The position numbers and the translations under genes are program-made. Below are positions 16,081 to 24,693 of a DNA stretch of 64,000 nucleotides, in pieces; the stretch's first letter is position 1; each line of letters starts with the position of its first letter. The notes beneath the pieces were generated by a model. It had not been told where the DNA came from, ran no database searches, and worked only from the letters and a program-made list of their open reading frames with translations. The stretch is from NCBI GenBank assembly GCA_964495375.1, contig CAZBWM010000022.1, positions 12,928 through 76,927 of the forward strand. Direction: 5' to 3'. Source of the DNA: JAIESQ01 sp964495375 (GTDB lineage: Bacteria > Planctomycetota > Planctomycetia > Pirellulales > JAEUIK01).

Positions 16081-17049
16081 CTAGCTGCCGCTCTCGACGC
16101 GCTGGAGATCGGCGTCGACCATCATCCGCACCAGTTCGGCAAAACTGACGCGCGGCTCCCAACCGAGCGCGGCGCGGGCCCGGCTGGCGTCGCCGCAGAG
16201 CGTGGTGACTTCGGCGGGGCGCAACAGCGAGGGATCGGTCTCGACGTGCTTCGTGGGGTCGAGCCCGACGTGCGCGAACGCCAACTCGACCAGGTCGCGA
16301 ACGGAATGCTTCACCCCGGTCGCCACGACATAGTCGCCTGGCTTGTCTTGCCGCAGCATTTGCCACATGGCGCGGACATAGTCGCCGGCAAATCCCCAAT
16401 CGCGCAGGGCTTCAAGATTGCCGAGGCGCAGCGTGGTGGCGCGCCCCAACTTGATGCGGGCGGCCGCGTCGGTCACCTTGCGCGTGACAAACTCCAGCCC
16501 GCGCCGCGGCGACTCGTGATTGAACAGGATGCCCGAGCAGACGAACAGGTCGTAGCTCTCGCGGTAATTGACCGCGATCCAGTGACCGTAGGCCTTGGCC
16601 GCGCCGTAAGGGCTGCGCGGCCAGAAGGGGGTGTCTTCATTCTGGGGCTCTTGCCTTACGCGGCCGAACATTTCGCTGCTGCTGGCCTGGTAGAAGCGAA
16701 TCCGCGGATTGACCTGCCGCACCGCTTCGAGCAGCCGCGCGACGCCCAGCGCATTGACCTCGCCGGTCAACAGGGGTTGGCTCCAACTCGTCGGCACGAA
16801 ACTCTGCGCCGCCAGATTGTAGACTTCGTCGGGCTGCACGCTTTCCAACAGCCGCAGCAGCGACCATTCGTCGAGCAAGTCGGCGTGGTGCAGTTGCAGG
16901 CGGTCTTGGATGTGGGCGATGCGCCAGCAGCCCTCGCCCAAGGGGCGGCGCACAATGCCGTGGACTTCGTATTGCTCGGCCAGGAGCAGTTCGGCCAGGT
17001 AGGAGCCGTCTTGCCCGGTGATGCCAGTGATGAGTGCGCGCCGCGACAT
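16081..17049 (-). CDS. gmd: GDP-mannose 4,6-dehydratase
   Basis: A 322-residue extended SDR enzyme that converts GDP-mannose to GDP-4-keto-6-deoxymannose, the precursor of fucose, rhamnose and related surface sugars. It has the NAD(P)-binding GITGQDGSYLAELLL at 9-23, the active-site YGAAKAYGHWIAVNYRE with the YxxxK pair near residues 150-154, and SSSEMFGRV supplying the catalytic Ser/Glu region. The start is the ATG at 17049; a longer frame runs into the palindromic element at 17109-17240 and is rejected. moeA starts 27 bases downstream in the same direction. Confidence 0.92.
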   Translation of the reverse strand: MSRRALITGITGQDGSYLAELLLAEQYEVHGIVRRPLGEGCWRIAHIQDRLQLHHADLLDEWSLLRLLESVQPDEVYNLAAQSFVPTSWSQPLLTGEVNALGVARLLEAVRQVNPRIRFYQASSSEMFGRVRQEPQNEDTPFWPRSPYGAAKAYGHWIAVNYRESYDLFVCSGILFNHESPRRGLEFVTRKVTDAAARIKLGRATTLRLGNLEALRDWGFAGDYVRAMWQMLRQDKPGDYVVATGVKHSVRDLVELAFAHVGLDPTKHVETDPSLLRPAEVTTLCGDASRARAALGWEPRVSFAELVRMMVDADLQRVESGS

Positions 17050-17108
17050 AGGAGTGCCATTGTCGCTTGCAGATTGCGCGGTTCCAAGTGGCGCGCAAGG
17101 GCCCTTTC

Positions 17109-17240
17109 GGGTCAGTCGAATTGCGCGGGTGGCCCAAACGGTGTCAGGAACCGATTGGACGACCCGCTCAGCAATTGGTGAATTGCCACTTGAATCGGCT
17201 CCTGACACCATTTGGAGGGCAGACTTCGTTCGACTGACCC
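17109..17240. repeat. Nested palindromic element (GGGTCAGT / GGTGTCAGGA)
   Basis: Three nested inverted repeats share one centre: outer arms of 12 bases (GGGTCAGTCGAA at 17109-17120 with 17229-17240), middle arms of 17 bases with one gap-free mismatch region (GGTGTCAGGAACCGATT at 17140-17156 with 17193-17209), and an inner GCAATT-GGTG-AATTGC hairpin (17171-17186). It lies between gmd and gyrA. The outer motif recurs at 9686-9737. It looks like a non-autonomous mobile element or a REP-type structure. Confidence 0.75.
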
Positions 17241-17282
17241 ATTACCGGAAATGCCCGAAAACCAGCACATTCCGCCCGGCAT

Positions 17283-20165
17283 TTACGCTTCGTCAGCATC
17301 CCCGCCGGCCAGTGGCGTATCGGCATCGCCGGCGGGCGGTTCGCTCGGCGGGGCCGCAGAGCCCGGGGCCAGCGGCGCGGCGTCGGTGGCGCCGGCTTCT
17401 TCGTCTGCCGGACCCGCTTCGCGCGGCACGGGGACCACGGCCGCCACGGTATCCCCCTCGTCGAGGCTCATGATCCGCACCCCCTGCGTGTTGCGGCCGA
17501 TAATGCTGATTTCGCGGGCGGCCAGGCGCTGAATTTTGCCGCGGGCGGTGATCATCAGCAGTTCGTCTTCGTCGGTGACCGACGACACGCCGACCACCGG
17601 CCCATTGCGAGGCTGTGTCTTGATGTCGCGCAAGCCGCGACCGCCGCGCCGCTGGGCACGATAGCGCTGGCTCGACGAGCCCTCGCCTTCATCCCCTTCG
17701 CCGGCATCGTCGGCTTCCTCCACGGCTGGCACGGCGGCATCCTCGACCGTATCGTCGGCAAGCGCGTCGGTTGTCGCGTCGGTATCGGCTTCGGCGACCG
17801 CGCTATTGGGGCCGAAGAAGGTCCGTTTGCCGTAACCGTTCTCGCAGACAGTCAACAGCGTGGCTTCGGGGTCGGCCACGACCATGCCCACCACGCGGTC
17901 GCCCTTCGAGAGCGTGATGCCTTTGACGCCCGTGGTATTGCGCCCCATCGGCCGGGCTTGCGCTTCGCTGAAGCGGATGGCCATGCCAGCGGCGGTCGAC
18001 AGCACGACTTCGTCGCCGGGGCGCGCGATCGCTACGTCGACCAGCTCGTCTCCCTCGCGGAGCTTGATGGCGATGATGCCCCCCTTCAGCGGGCGGCTGT
18101 ACTGTTCAAGCGGAGTCTTTTTGACGATACCGCCGCTCGTGGCCATGATCAGCGAGCTGCCCGGCTCGAGGAAGTTGCGCACGGCACGGCACTCGGCCAC
18201 TTTCTCGCCGGGGGCAAAGCGCAGCAGGTTGACCACGGCCCGGCCGCGGCTTTCGCGGCTCATTTGCGGCAGGTCGTAGACCTTCTGCCAGTAGCACTTG
18301 CCGAGGTTAGTGAAGAACAGCAGGTAGTCGTGCGTGCTGGCGACAAACAAGTGCCGGATCGGATCTTCTTCGTCGGTGCGGGCCCCCATCAGCCCCTTGC
18401 CGCCGCGGCGCTGCGCGCGGTAGACGCTCGACGGCGTCCGCTTGATGTAGCCCTGCTGGCTGATCGTGACCACCATGGTTTCTTCGGTGATCAGGTCTTC
18501 GAGATCGATGCTGCCGAGCTCTTCACCGCTGATTTCGGTGCGGCGCTCGTCGCCATAGCGGCGTTTGATTTCGAGCAAGTCGGCCCGCACGATCGCCAGG
18601 ATGTTCTTCTCGTCGGACAAAATTCGCAGATACTCGGTGATCTCGTCGAGCAATTCGCGATACTCGCCGCCGAGCTTTTCCTGCTCGAGGTTGACCAACT
18701 GACCGAGGGTCATCCGCAGGATGGCATCGGCCTGCACGGCGGTGAGCGTGTACCCCTCGCGCACGCCGCGCTCCGACTGAAAGTCGGCGAAGCCGGCCGC
18801 GCCCAGCGCCCGCTCCATCAAGGGGGCGGGCACTTCGAGCCCCATCAAGCGCCCCTTGGCCTCGGCCTGCGTGCGCGACGTGCGAATCGTCTGAATCACT
18901 TCGTCGATATTGGCAAACGCCAGCAGCAGGCCTTCGACCGTGTGCTTCCGCTGCCGGGCCTTGTTGAGCAAGAACTGCGTGCGGCGGCGGATGACCGTCG
19001 TGCGGTGCCGCACGAACTCGACCAGCATTTCCTTGATGTTCAACAACCGCGGCCGGCCATCGACCAAAGCCAGCAAGATGATCGAGAAGGTGTCTTGCAG
19101 CGGCGAAAACTGGTAGAGCTGATTGAGCACGACCTCGGGATCGGCGTCTTTCTTCAGTTCGAGCACCAGCCGGACCGGCTCTTTGAGATCGCTCTCGTTA
19201 CGTTGACTCGAAATGCCCTTGATCTTGTCTTCGTTGATTAGTTCGGCGATCCGTAGCTCGACGGTGTCGCGCGCCTGCTGGAAGGGGATTTCGTGCACCA
19301 CGATGCGGTGCCGATTCTTGCCGAATTGCTCGATCGTCGCCCGGGCGCGCAGGGTCACGTTGCCGCGCCCCGTGTAATAGCCGCGGCGAATGCCGACGCG
19401 GCCGCAAATGATGCCCCCGGTGGGGAAGTCGGGGCCCGGGATGATCTCCATGATTTCGTCGATCGACACTTCGGGCTCGTCGATCACTTTGATCAGCCCG
19501 TCGCAGACTTCGCTCAGGTTGTGCGGCGGAATCGAGGTGGCCATGCCGACCGCGATGCCGTTTGCGCCGTTGACCAGCAAGTTGGGGAACCGCGCCGGCA
19601 GCACCGAGGGCTCGCTGCGCTCCTCGTCATAGGTTGGCACGAAGTCGACAGTGTCGAGCTTCAGGTCTTCCAACAGCAGCGAGGCGAAGTTGGCCATGCG
19701 GGCTTCGGTATATCGCATGGCGGCCGGCGGCAACCCGGCGATCGATCCAAAGTTCCCCTGCTTGTCGACCAGCACGTAGCGCATGTTCCACTCTTGGGCC
19801 ATGCGCACCAAGGTGGGATAAATCACCTCTTGGCCGTGCGGGTGATAGTTGCCCATCGTGTCGCCGCAGATTTTGGCGCACTTGACCCGGCCCGCGCCAG
19901 GGCTCAGGTTCAGATCGTTCATCGCGACGAGGATGCGCCGCTGCGAGGGCTTCAGCCCGTCGCGCACGTCGGGGAGGGCGCGGCTGACGATCACGCTCAT
20001 CGCGTAGGTGAGATAGCTGTCCTTGAGCTCATCCTCGATCGACATCGGTAGGATTTTGCCGGCGTTCGAGTCGCCGCTGGGGGCGCCGATCGGTAGACCG
20101 CCCGAGGGGGTTTCATCGGCGTCAGAGGGCTCGAAATCGTCGGGGTCGGTAGGGTCGTTGGACAA
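17283..20165 (-). CDS. gyrA: DNA gyrase subunit A
   Basis: A 960-residue GyrA, the breakage-reunion subunit of the enzyme that negatively supercoils DNA. The catalytic tyrosine is Y152 in AAMRYTEARM and the canonical GyrA box QRRGGKG begins at Q585. Two things are unusual. The quinolone-contact helix reads HPHGQEVIYPTLVRMAQ, so the positions equivalent to E. coli Ser83 and Asp87 are Glu113 and Pro117. The C-terminal domain also carries an acidic Asp/Glu/Ala-rich insertion (about 785-830) followed by a second QRRGGRG box at Q838. An acidic 40-residue extension precedes the usual start of the fold. Confidence 0.96.
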   Translation of the reverse strand: MSNDPTDPDDFEPSDADETPSGGLPIGAPSGDSNAGKILPMSIEDELKDSYLTYAMSVIVSRALPDVRDGLKPSQRRILVAMNDLNLSPGAGRVKCAKICGDTMGNYHPHGQEVIYPTLVRMAQEWNMRYVLVDKQGNFGSIAGLPPAAMRYTEARMANFASLLLEDLKLDTVDFVPTYDEERSEPSVLPARFPNLLVNGANGIAVGMATSIPPHNLSEVCDGLIKVIDEPEVSIDEIMEIIPGPDFPTGGIICGRVGIRRGYYTGRGNVTLRARATIEQFGKNRHRIVVHEIPFQQARDTVELRIAELINEDKIKGISSQRNESDLKEPVRLVLELKKDADPEVVLNQLYQFSPLQDTFSIILLALVDGRPRLLNIKEMLVEFVRHRTTVIRRRTQFLLNKARQRKHTVEGLLLAFANIDEVIQTIRTSRTQAEAKGRLMGLEVPAPLMERALGAAGFADFQSERGVREGYTLTAVQADAILRMTLGQLVNLEQEKLGGEYRELLDEITEYLRILSDEKNILAIVRADLLEIKRRYGDERRTEISGEELGSIDLEDLITEETMVVTISQQGYIKRTPSSVYRAQRRGGKGLMGARTDEEDPIRHLFVASTHDYLLFFTNLGKCYWQKVYDLPQMSRESRGRAVVNLLRFAPGEKVAECRAVRNFLEPGSSLIMATSGGIVKKTPLEQYSRPLKGGIIAIKLREGDELVDVAIARPGDEVVLSTAAGMAIRFSEAQARPMGRNTTGVKGITLSKGDRVVGMVVADPEATLLTVCENGYGKRTFFGPNSAVAEADTDATTDALADDTVEDAAVPAVEEADDAGEGDEGEGSSSQRYRAQRRGGRGLRDIKTQPRNGPVVGVSSVTDEDELLMITARGKIQRLAAREISIIGRNTQGVRIMSLDEGDTVAAVVPVPREAGPADEEAGATDAAPLAPGSAAPPSEPPAGDADTPLAGGDADEA

Positions 20166-20662
20166 CCTGCACTCCTTTGGCCGAAGCCCCGCGAATCGTC
20201 GGGATCGCGGGCGAAAAAATGGCTTGTTTCAGACCCCCTAAAGATAGCGTTTTCGGGGTGGATTCGCAATGGGCCGGCCGCATCGCAAGTGCTGGATTTG
20301 TAATCACTTGCAAAAGCGACTTAGCGGTCGAAATGATCGCACCAATCCGCCCCGAAAACTGGCCGCTCCCAGGCGTCGAAACGAGCGTCTCGCACAGAGC
20401 TGGGGAACTACTGAAAAGAACGGAGAAATCTCGCGCAAAGGCGCTAAGGCGCAAAGACGCAAGAGTTCACGCGGATCGCGGAGGCGCAGAGAGGAATACC
20501 AGACGGCGAAGAACGAAGGCGGACTCGAGACGCATCACCACGCCGGTGTCGTGTACGTCCCCGTTGATCGCCCTCGCTCTTACCTCATCGCGGACGATGT
20601 GTGAGAAGCTCCGCGACCTTCGCGGCTCCGCGTGAGCTTGTCTCACTTTGCGCGACGCGAAT
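20166..20662. other. Intergenic region with degenerate repeat
   Basis: About 500 bases upstream of gyrA and after the PBP gene, without a supported gene. It probably contains the gyrA promoter near its left end; TTTTCGGGG and an AT-rich TGTAATCACTTGC stretch are visible, but no clear hexamer pair. The right half is repeat-like (see 20430-20460) with G/A-rich and CGCGG-rich fragments. Confidence 0.4.
20430..20460 (+). repeat. Degenerate CGCAAAGGCGC repeat, copy 1
   Basis: A run of CTCGCGCAAAGGCGC followed by TAAGGCGCAAAGACGC. A similar run lies on the other strand at 63593-63621. Repeats of this kind are scattered in planctomycete intergenic DNA as far as I recall. Confidence 0.5.
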
Positions 20663-22906
20663 TCAATTCGCGTCGGGGTGCAGGTAGCCCAACTCGGCCA
20701 GCCGCTCGAAGACCAAGCGCGCCACGGGCCCGGCTGCCGCGCTTGCTTCGCCGGCGTGCTCCAGCGCGACGACCACCACCACGCGCGGCGCGTCGGCCGG
20801 CGCGTAGCCTGCGAACCAGGCATGATCGGCCACACCTGCGCCGGCTTGCGCGGTGCCCAGCTTGCCGGCGATTGCCAGTTGCGAGTTGCCGAGCGAATCG
20901 TGGGCCGTGCCATCGAGGTCGTCGACGACGCGCTCGAGTCCTTCGCGCACCGCGGCGAGATGCCGGGCGTCGAGCCCGGTGATTTTGCGTGGGGCACGAC
21001 CGGCCAGTTCGGGGAACTCATCCTCTGGCAGTCGGTTGGCTTCATCGTGCGCGTCGGCGCTCGGGTCCTCGTCATGCGGCGCCGACGCATCAAGCCCCAA
21101 CGTGCTGACGACGTACGGCGTCACCAACTGTCCGCCGTTGGCAATCGCGGCCAGGCAGCGGGCGACCTGCAACGGCGTGGCCGTCAACTCGCCTTGTCCG
21201 ATCGCCAACAACTGTGCGGCGGTTTGTGCGCGACCAGGGTTTGTGTCGCTTGATTCCAGATCGATGCGTGGCAATTGGCCCGTCGCCTCATTGGGCAGAT
21301 CGACGCCGGTTCGCTTCCCAAACCCGAACTGATCGGCCCAATCGATCAGTGGCCCGGCCCCGGACCGCGCCGCATGCTCGAAGAAGTAGACGTTGCAACC
21401 GCACGCTAGCGCCCCGGCCAGATCGACTTCACCATGCCCCTGACCGCTGCGGCGATAAACGGCGCAGCGCAGCTCGTTGGGCTGTTTCCAATAGCCCTGG
21501 CAAGCGTGCGAAGTTTGCGGGCGCAACTCGCCTGACTCCAGCAGGGCCACGGCCGAGAGCACTTTGAACACGCTCCCCGGTGGCAGTGCCATCCGGCAAG
21601 TGCGATCGACCAGCGGCCGATCAGGGTCATCGAGCGCCGCCGCAACCATAGCGCGATCGCCATGTGTGAACCCCTCGGGCGAAAACGTCGGACCCGAGGC
21701 CGCCGCCAGAATTGCGCCGCTATGTGCTTCGAGCACGACGATCGCGCCGCCGCCGTGCGTCGCGTTGCCAGCGGCTGTCGTGCCTCGCCGCGCAAGTGCC
21801 CGCTGGACCAACTGTTCGCAACTCGCTTGCAGCGAGGCATTGATCGACAGCACAACGTCGCGCCCGCGAACTGGCTCGGCACGGCGAAAACTGGCCAGCA
21901 CATGGCCGGCGCGATCGACGACATCGACATCTTCTCCCCAGCGTCCGCGCAACCGGGTTTCGAGTTGCCGCTCGATACCCATGACGCCGACCGGCGCGGC
22001 AGCCTGCGGCGTCGCGCCTGCTTCGTCGCTTGATGGATCGTTGGATGCACGCCCGAGGTGGCCGATCAGGTTGGCCGCCAACGTTCCTTGCGGATAGCGA
22101 CGATGCGGCATTTGCACCACGCGGGCGCCGGGGTATCGATCGGGCCGGGCTTCGATGGCGGCAGCCGCTTCGAGCGAGAGTCCTTCGAAGATCGTGTGAT
22201 GCTCGCGCTCCTCGGCCACGGCGATGTCGACCGGCGGCCGGCGATCGTCGGGCGGAACCAAGAGACGCCGTAGCCAATCGCCGGCGCCGCGCGCTCGTGC
22301 GGTCGGCGGCGCATCGCTCGTTGTCCCCAACATGTCACTGCCAGCCAGGTACGCGCGGCGACGGGCCGTGTTCACGTTGCGGCGGATCGCTTCGACGCGC
22401 GATTGCACGCGCGCCACGCTGCCGCGCCACGCGTCAACGTCCTGACCACACAGGGCGGCCAGCTCGGCGTGCAAGCGGGTTCGCTCGTCGCGAAGTTGCG
22501 CAATCTCGCGGGCGACGCGCCGCGCATCGCGCCGCTCGGTCGCCGTGAGTTTTGCCTTGGCCTGGTATCGCAGCCAGGCTTCTTGCGGCGGCTCTTCGAG
22601 CCAGCGATAAGAGACGGCCAGCGCCAAGTGCTGTTCATCTTGAGCCAGCACGGTGCCATCGCGCGTGAGGATCCGGCCGCGCGGAGCCGGCAGCAGTTCG
22701 CGATGCTCGAGCGGTTGATCGGCCAATTCGCGATACGCCGGGCCATCGCGGCGCTCAAGCCAGGCCATCCGCAACCAGACGAGCGCCAACAGGATCGCCA
22801 CCGCGACAGGCCACAAACTCAATCGCGCACGCGAATCGATCACCGCCGCATCGTCCGCGGCAGGCGAAACGCGATGCCAGTCGAATTGTCGATCGGGTCG
22901 CGGCAT
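20663..22906 (-). CDS. mrdA: Class B penicillin-binding protein 2 (transpeptidase)
   Basis: A 747-residue protein with an N-terminal membrane helix (about 30-48), a PBP dimerisation domain (from RGRILTRDGTVLAQDEQHLAL) and a transpeptidase domain. The catalytic serine lies in SVFK at 445-448 (PPGSVFKVLSAV). The second motif, normally SxN, reads GCN at 503-505, and the third, normally KTG, reads KLG at 682-684. The linker holds a long charged helix (about 105-185) not usual in PBP2. It lies at the end of the mreBCD cluster, so it probably makes side-wall peptidoglycan with the elongasome. No rodA follows. Confidence 0.88.
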   Translation of the reverse strand: MPRPDRQFDWHRVSPAADDAAVIDSRARLSLWPVAVAILLALVWLRMAWLERRDGPAYRELADQPLEHRELLPAPRGRILTRDGTVLAQDEQHLALAVSYRWLEEPPQEAWLRYQAKAKLTATERRDARRVAREIAQLRDERTRLHAELAALCGQDVDAWRGSVARVQSRVEAIRRNVNTARRRAYLAGSDMLGTTSDAPPTARARGAGDWLRRLLVPPDDRRPPVDIAVAEEREHHTIFEGLSLEAAAAIEARPDRYPGARVVQMPHRRYPQGTLAANLIGHLGRASNDPSSDEAGATPQAAAPVGVMGIERQLETRLRGRWGEDVDVVDRAGHVLASFRRAEPVRGRDVVLSINASLQASCEQLVQRALARRGTTAAGNATHGGGAIVVLEAHSGAILAAASGPTFSPEGFTHGDRAMVAAALDDPDRPLVDRTCRMALPPGSVFKVLSAVALLESGELRPQTSHACQGYWKQPNELRCAVYRRSGQGHGEVDLAGALACGCNVYFFEHAARSGAGPLIDWADQFGFGKRTGVDLPNEATGQLPRIDLESSDTNPGRAQTAAQLLAIGQGELTATPLQVARCLAAIANGGQLVTPYVVSTLGLDASAPHDEDPSADAHDEANRLPEDEFPELAGRAPRKITGLDARHLAAVREGLERVVDDLDGTAHDSLGNSQLAIAGKLGTAQAGAGVADHAWFAGYAPADAPRVVVVVALEHAGEASAAAGPVARLVFERLAELGYLHPDAN

Positions 22907-22930
22907 TGCCTACCCTACAGAAGCTCGGTC

Positions 22931-23092
22931 TGGGTGGCCCGGCTGCTTGCAGCACGCTCGCTCTGCGAATAAAGCAATAGATGGCGAAGCCACAAGAACC
23001 TGCTCATATCGCCCCGCTGCTTGTAGAAACGTCGATTTCCGATGGTTTCTTGTCGCTGTCGCGACCCAGCCGGCAAGCGGCTGGGCCACCCG
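22931..23092 (-). repeat. Dispersed palindromic element, family GGGTGGCCC, copy B
   Basis: Begins TGGGTGGCCCGGCTGCTTGC and ends CCGGCAAGCGGCTGGGCCACCC. It is inverted relative to copies A (3586-3720) and C (61640-61777). It sits in the gap between mreD and the PBP gene, inside what otherwise looks like one operon, so it would be transcribed and form two terminal hairpins. Confidence 0.75.
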
Positions 23093-23119
23093 AGAGCGTC
23101 GCTGTTGAAGCGGCGCACA

Positions 23120-23650
23120 TCAAAACGTCGTCGCGCGACGATTCGTCGGGTACTCGTGCGTCGACTGTTCGCGGCCCCACAATTCGCCACACCAAAGCAT
23201 CGCCAACGTAACGGGGAGCGCGAGCGCGAAACTAAAACCGCCGACGGCCAGCGCTCGCCCGCCGAGCGTCAACCACGCCGCGCTCACGTCGCCAGTCATC
23301 TTTAGCGCCACGGACAACACTGCCGGCACGCCGAGCGCGGCTGCCAATCGTGTGTCGACGCGCGCAACCCTGCTCTGTGGCCAACGCTCATCGGTCCAGC
23401 CGCATGCCAGGCCGGCCACGCTATACGCCAGCATCACGATTCCCAGCCGACTGGCCGCCGACAGATCGCACGCCAGACCAATCGCGACCGCGCCCGCCAG
23501 CGCCCACGTGCCGCGATTCAACAATAACCACGCGACCAGCGCGACCAGGAACGCGTCAGGAGTGACATTGCCGATCGCCAACCGCGCGGTCACCGCACCC
23601 TCGAGCACGCTCGCGGCCGCCAGCAACAACAGGAGAGTGATGATTCGCAT
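23120..23650 (-). CDS. mreD: Rod shape-determining protein MreD
   Basis: A 176-residue integral membrane protein of about five helices with the MreD-like RLAIGNVTPDAFLVALVAWLLL and GLACDLSAASRLGIVML segments. MreD is a membrane component of the elongasome that links MreC to RodA/PBP2. Sequence conservation is low in this family, so the call rests largely on the position after mreB and mreC. Its start lies 29 bases after the mreC stop. Confidence 0.8.
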   Translation of the reverse strand: MRIITLLLLLAAASVLEGAVTARLAIGNVTPDAFLVALVAWLLLNRGTWALAGAVAIGLACDLSAASRLGIVMLAYSVAGLACGWTDERWPQSRVARVDTRLAAALGVPAVLSVALKMTGDVSAAWLTLGGRALAVGGFSFALALPVTLAMLWCGELWGREQSTHEYPTNRRATTF

Positions 23651-23679
23651 CGCGCGGTTCGCTGATCCTGGTGACCTGC

Positions 23680-24693
23680 TTATCGTTCCCCACTCGCCAC
23701 ACGCGCCGGGTTGAACTCAACGCGCAGCACCGCCACGGCCTCGGGCATTTCGTCGGGATCGAGCCCTGGCCGCACCCACACATCCCAGTGATTCGCGCCC
23801 GCCGGGCATTCGGCCCGCACCACCTCGCCGTAGACAAGGGCCCCGTCGCTGTAACCCTGGGCCGATGCGGAGAGCACCACGTCGCCGATGGCCACCGGTT
23901 CGTCGGCGGTGATCAAGCGCACTCGGCAAAGCGGCCCGCCGCTGCCTTCGAGAATTCCGCGCGGCGCGATGGCAGTTGTATTCATCGCAAAGCCTGCGTC
24001 ATTCGACAAACCGTTCTGCGGCTGTTTCCGCGGCGAGTGCAGGGTCACCAGGTCGCGATAACCTTCGTCGGTCACGCGGCGCACCTCGCTGGTCCACTGG
24101 TTCAAGCGCACCACGCGCCCCCAGACGCGTCCGCCGGCCAGCACGAAATGATCCGGCGCGATCTCGGCGTCGTGACCGCGATCCAACAGCGGACGCGACG
24201 GCGCGAGCACCAGCGCCCCGTCCTGGATGCCGGCTCGGCTGCCACGATCGACCAGCCGCCGCTCGACGAGCCACGCCTGCGCCAACGGGCCAAGCACCCG
24301 CGCCTCGACCAGTGCCGGCCGCAACAGGGGATCACTACGATTCGCTGATGCGCCTTCGAGGTCGCCGTCGAGTGCCACTGCTGGCTTGTCCAGCAGTGCC
24401 ACGCGCTCGCGCGCCGCAAGCTCGGCCACTTGCCGCTGCAGCCGATCGACTTCCAACCGCAACTGTGCGGCGTCGCGCGTGTCGCGCCAGGTGCCTGCCA
24501 GCGCTAGGGTGTAATCGACACAACGATCACAAGACTGCGACACGACCGTTTGCGCCGGGCCAATCGCCTGCTGCCAGGCCCAGCGCACAGCGTTGGTCGC
24601 GCTGGCCGGCAGCAACAACAGCGCAGCGCCACACACCAGGCACGCGATGCCTGCACTGCGGCCCGCCGAGCGGCGCTGGCTAAACGTCGTCAT
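23680..24693 (-). CDS. mreC: Rod shape-determining protein MreC
   Basis: A 337-residue bitopic protein: a membrane helix near residues 12-32, a coiled-coil stretch around 65-100 (LRLEVDRLQRQVAELAARER), and the beta-barrel MreC domain with VVERRLVDRGSRAGIQDG-like and VVLSASAQGYSDGALVYGEV segments. MreC scaffolds the elongasome in the periplasm and activates PBP2. Its start overlaps the mreB stop by 14 bases, so the two are coupled. Confidence 0.86.
   Translation of the reverse strand: MTTFSQRRSAGRSAGIACLVCGAALLLLPASATNAVRWAWQQAIGPAQTVVSQSCDRCVDYTLALAGTWRDTRDAAQLRLEVDRLQRQVAELAARERVALLDKPAVALDGDLEGASANRSDPLLRPALVEARVLGPLAQAWLVERRLVDRGSRAGIQDGALVLAPSRPLLDRGHDAEIAPDHFVLAGGRVWGRVVRLNQWTSEVRRVTDEGYRDLVTLHSPRKQPQNGLSNDAGFAMNTTAIAPRGILEGSGGPLCRVRLITADEPVAIGDVVLSASAQGYSDGALVYGEVVRAECPAGANHWDVWVRPGLDPDEMPEAVAVLRVEFNPARVASGER

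Noticed and set aside
15172..17181. 669-codon plus-strand frame across moeA and gmd
   Set aside because: Antisense of two well-supported genes; the translation is Arg/His/Gly-rich without a domain.
17958..19241. 427-codon plus-strand frame inside gyrA
   Set aside because: Antisense shadow of gyrA.
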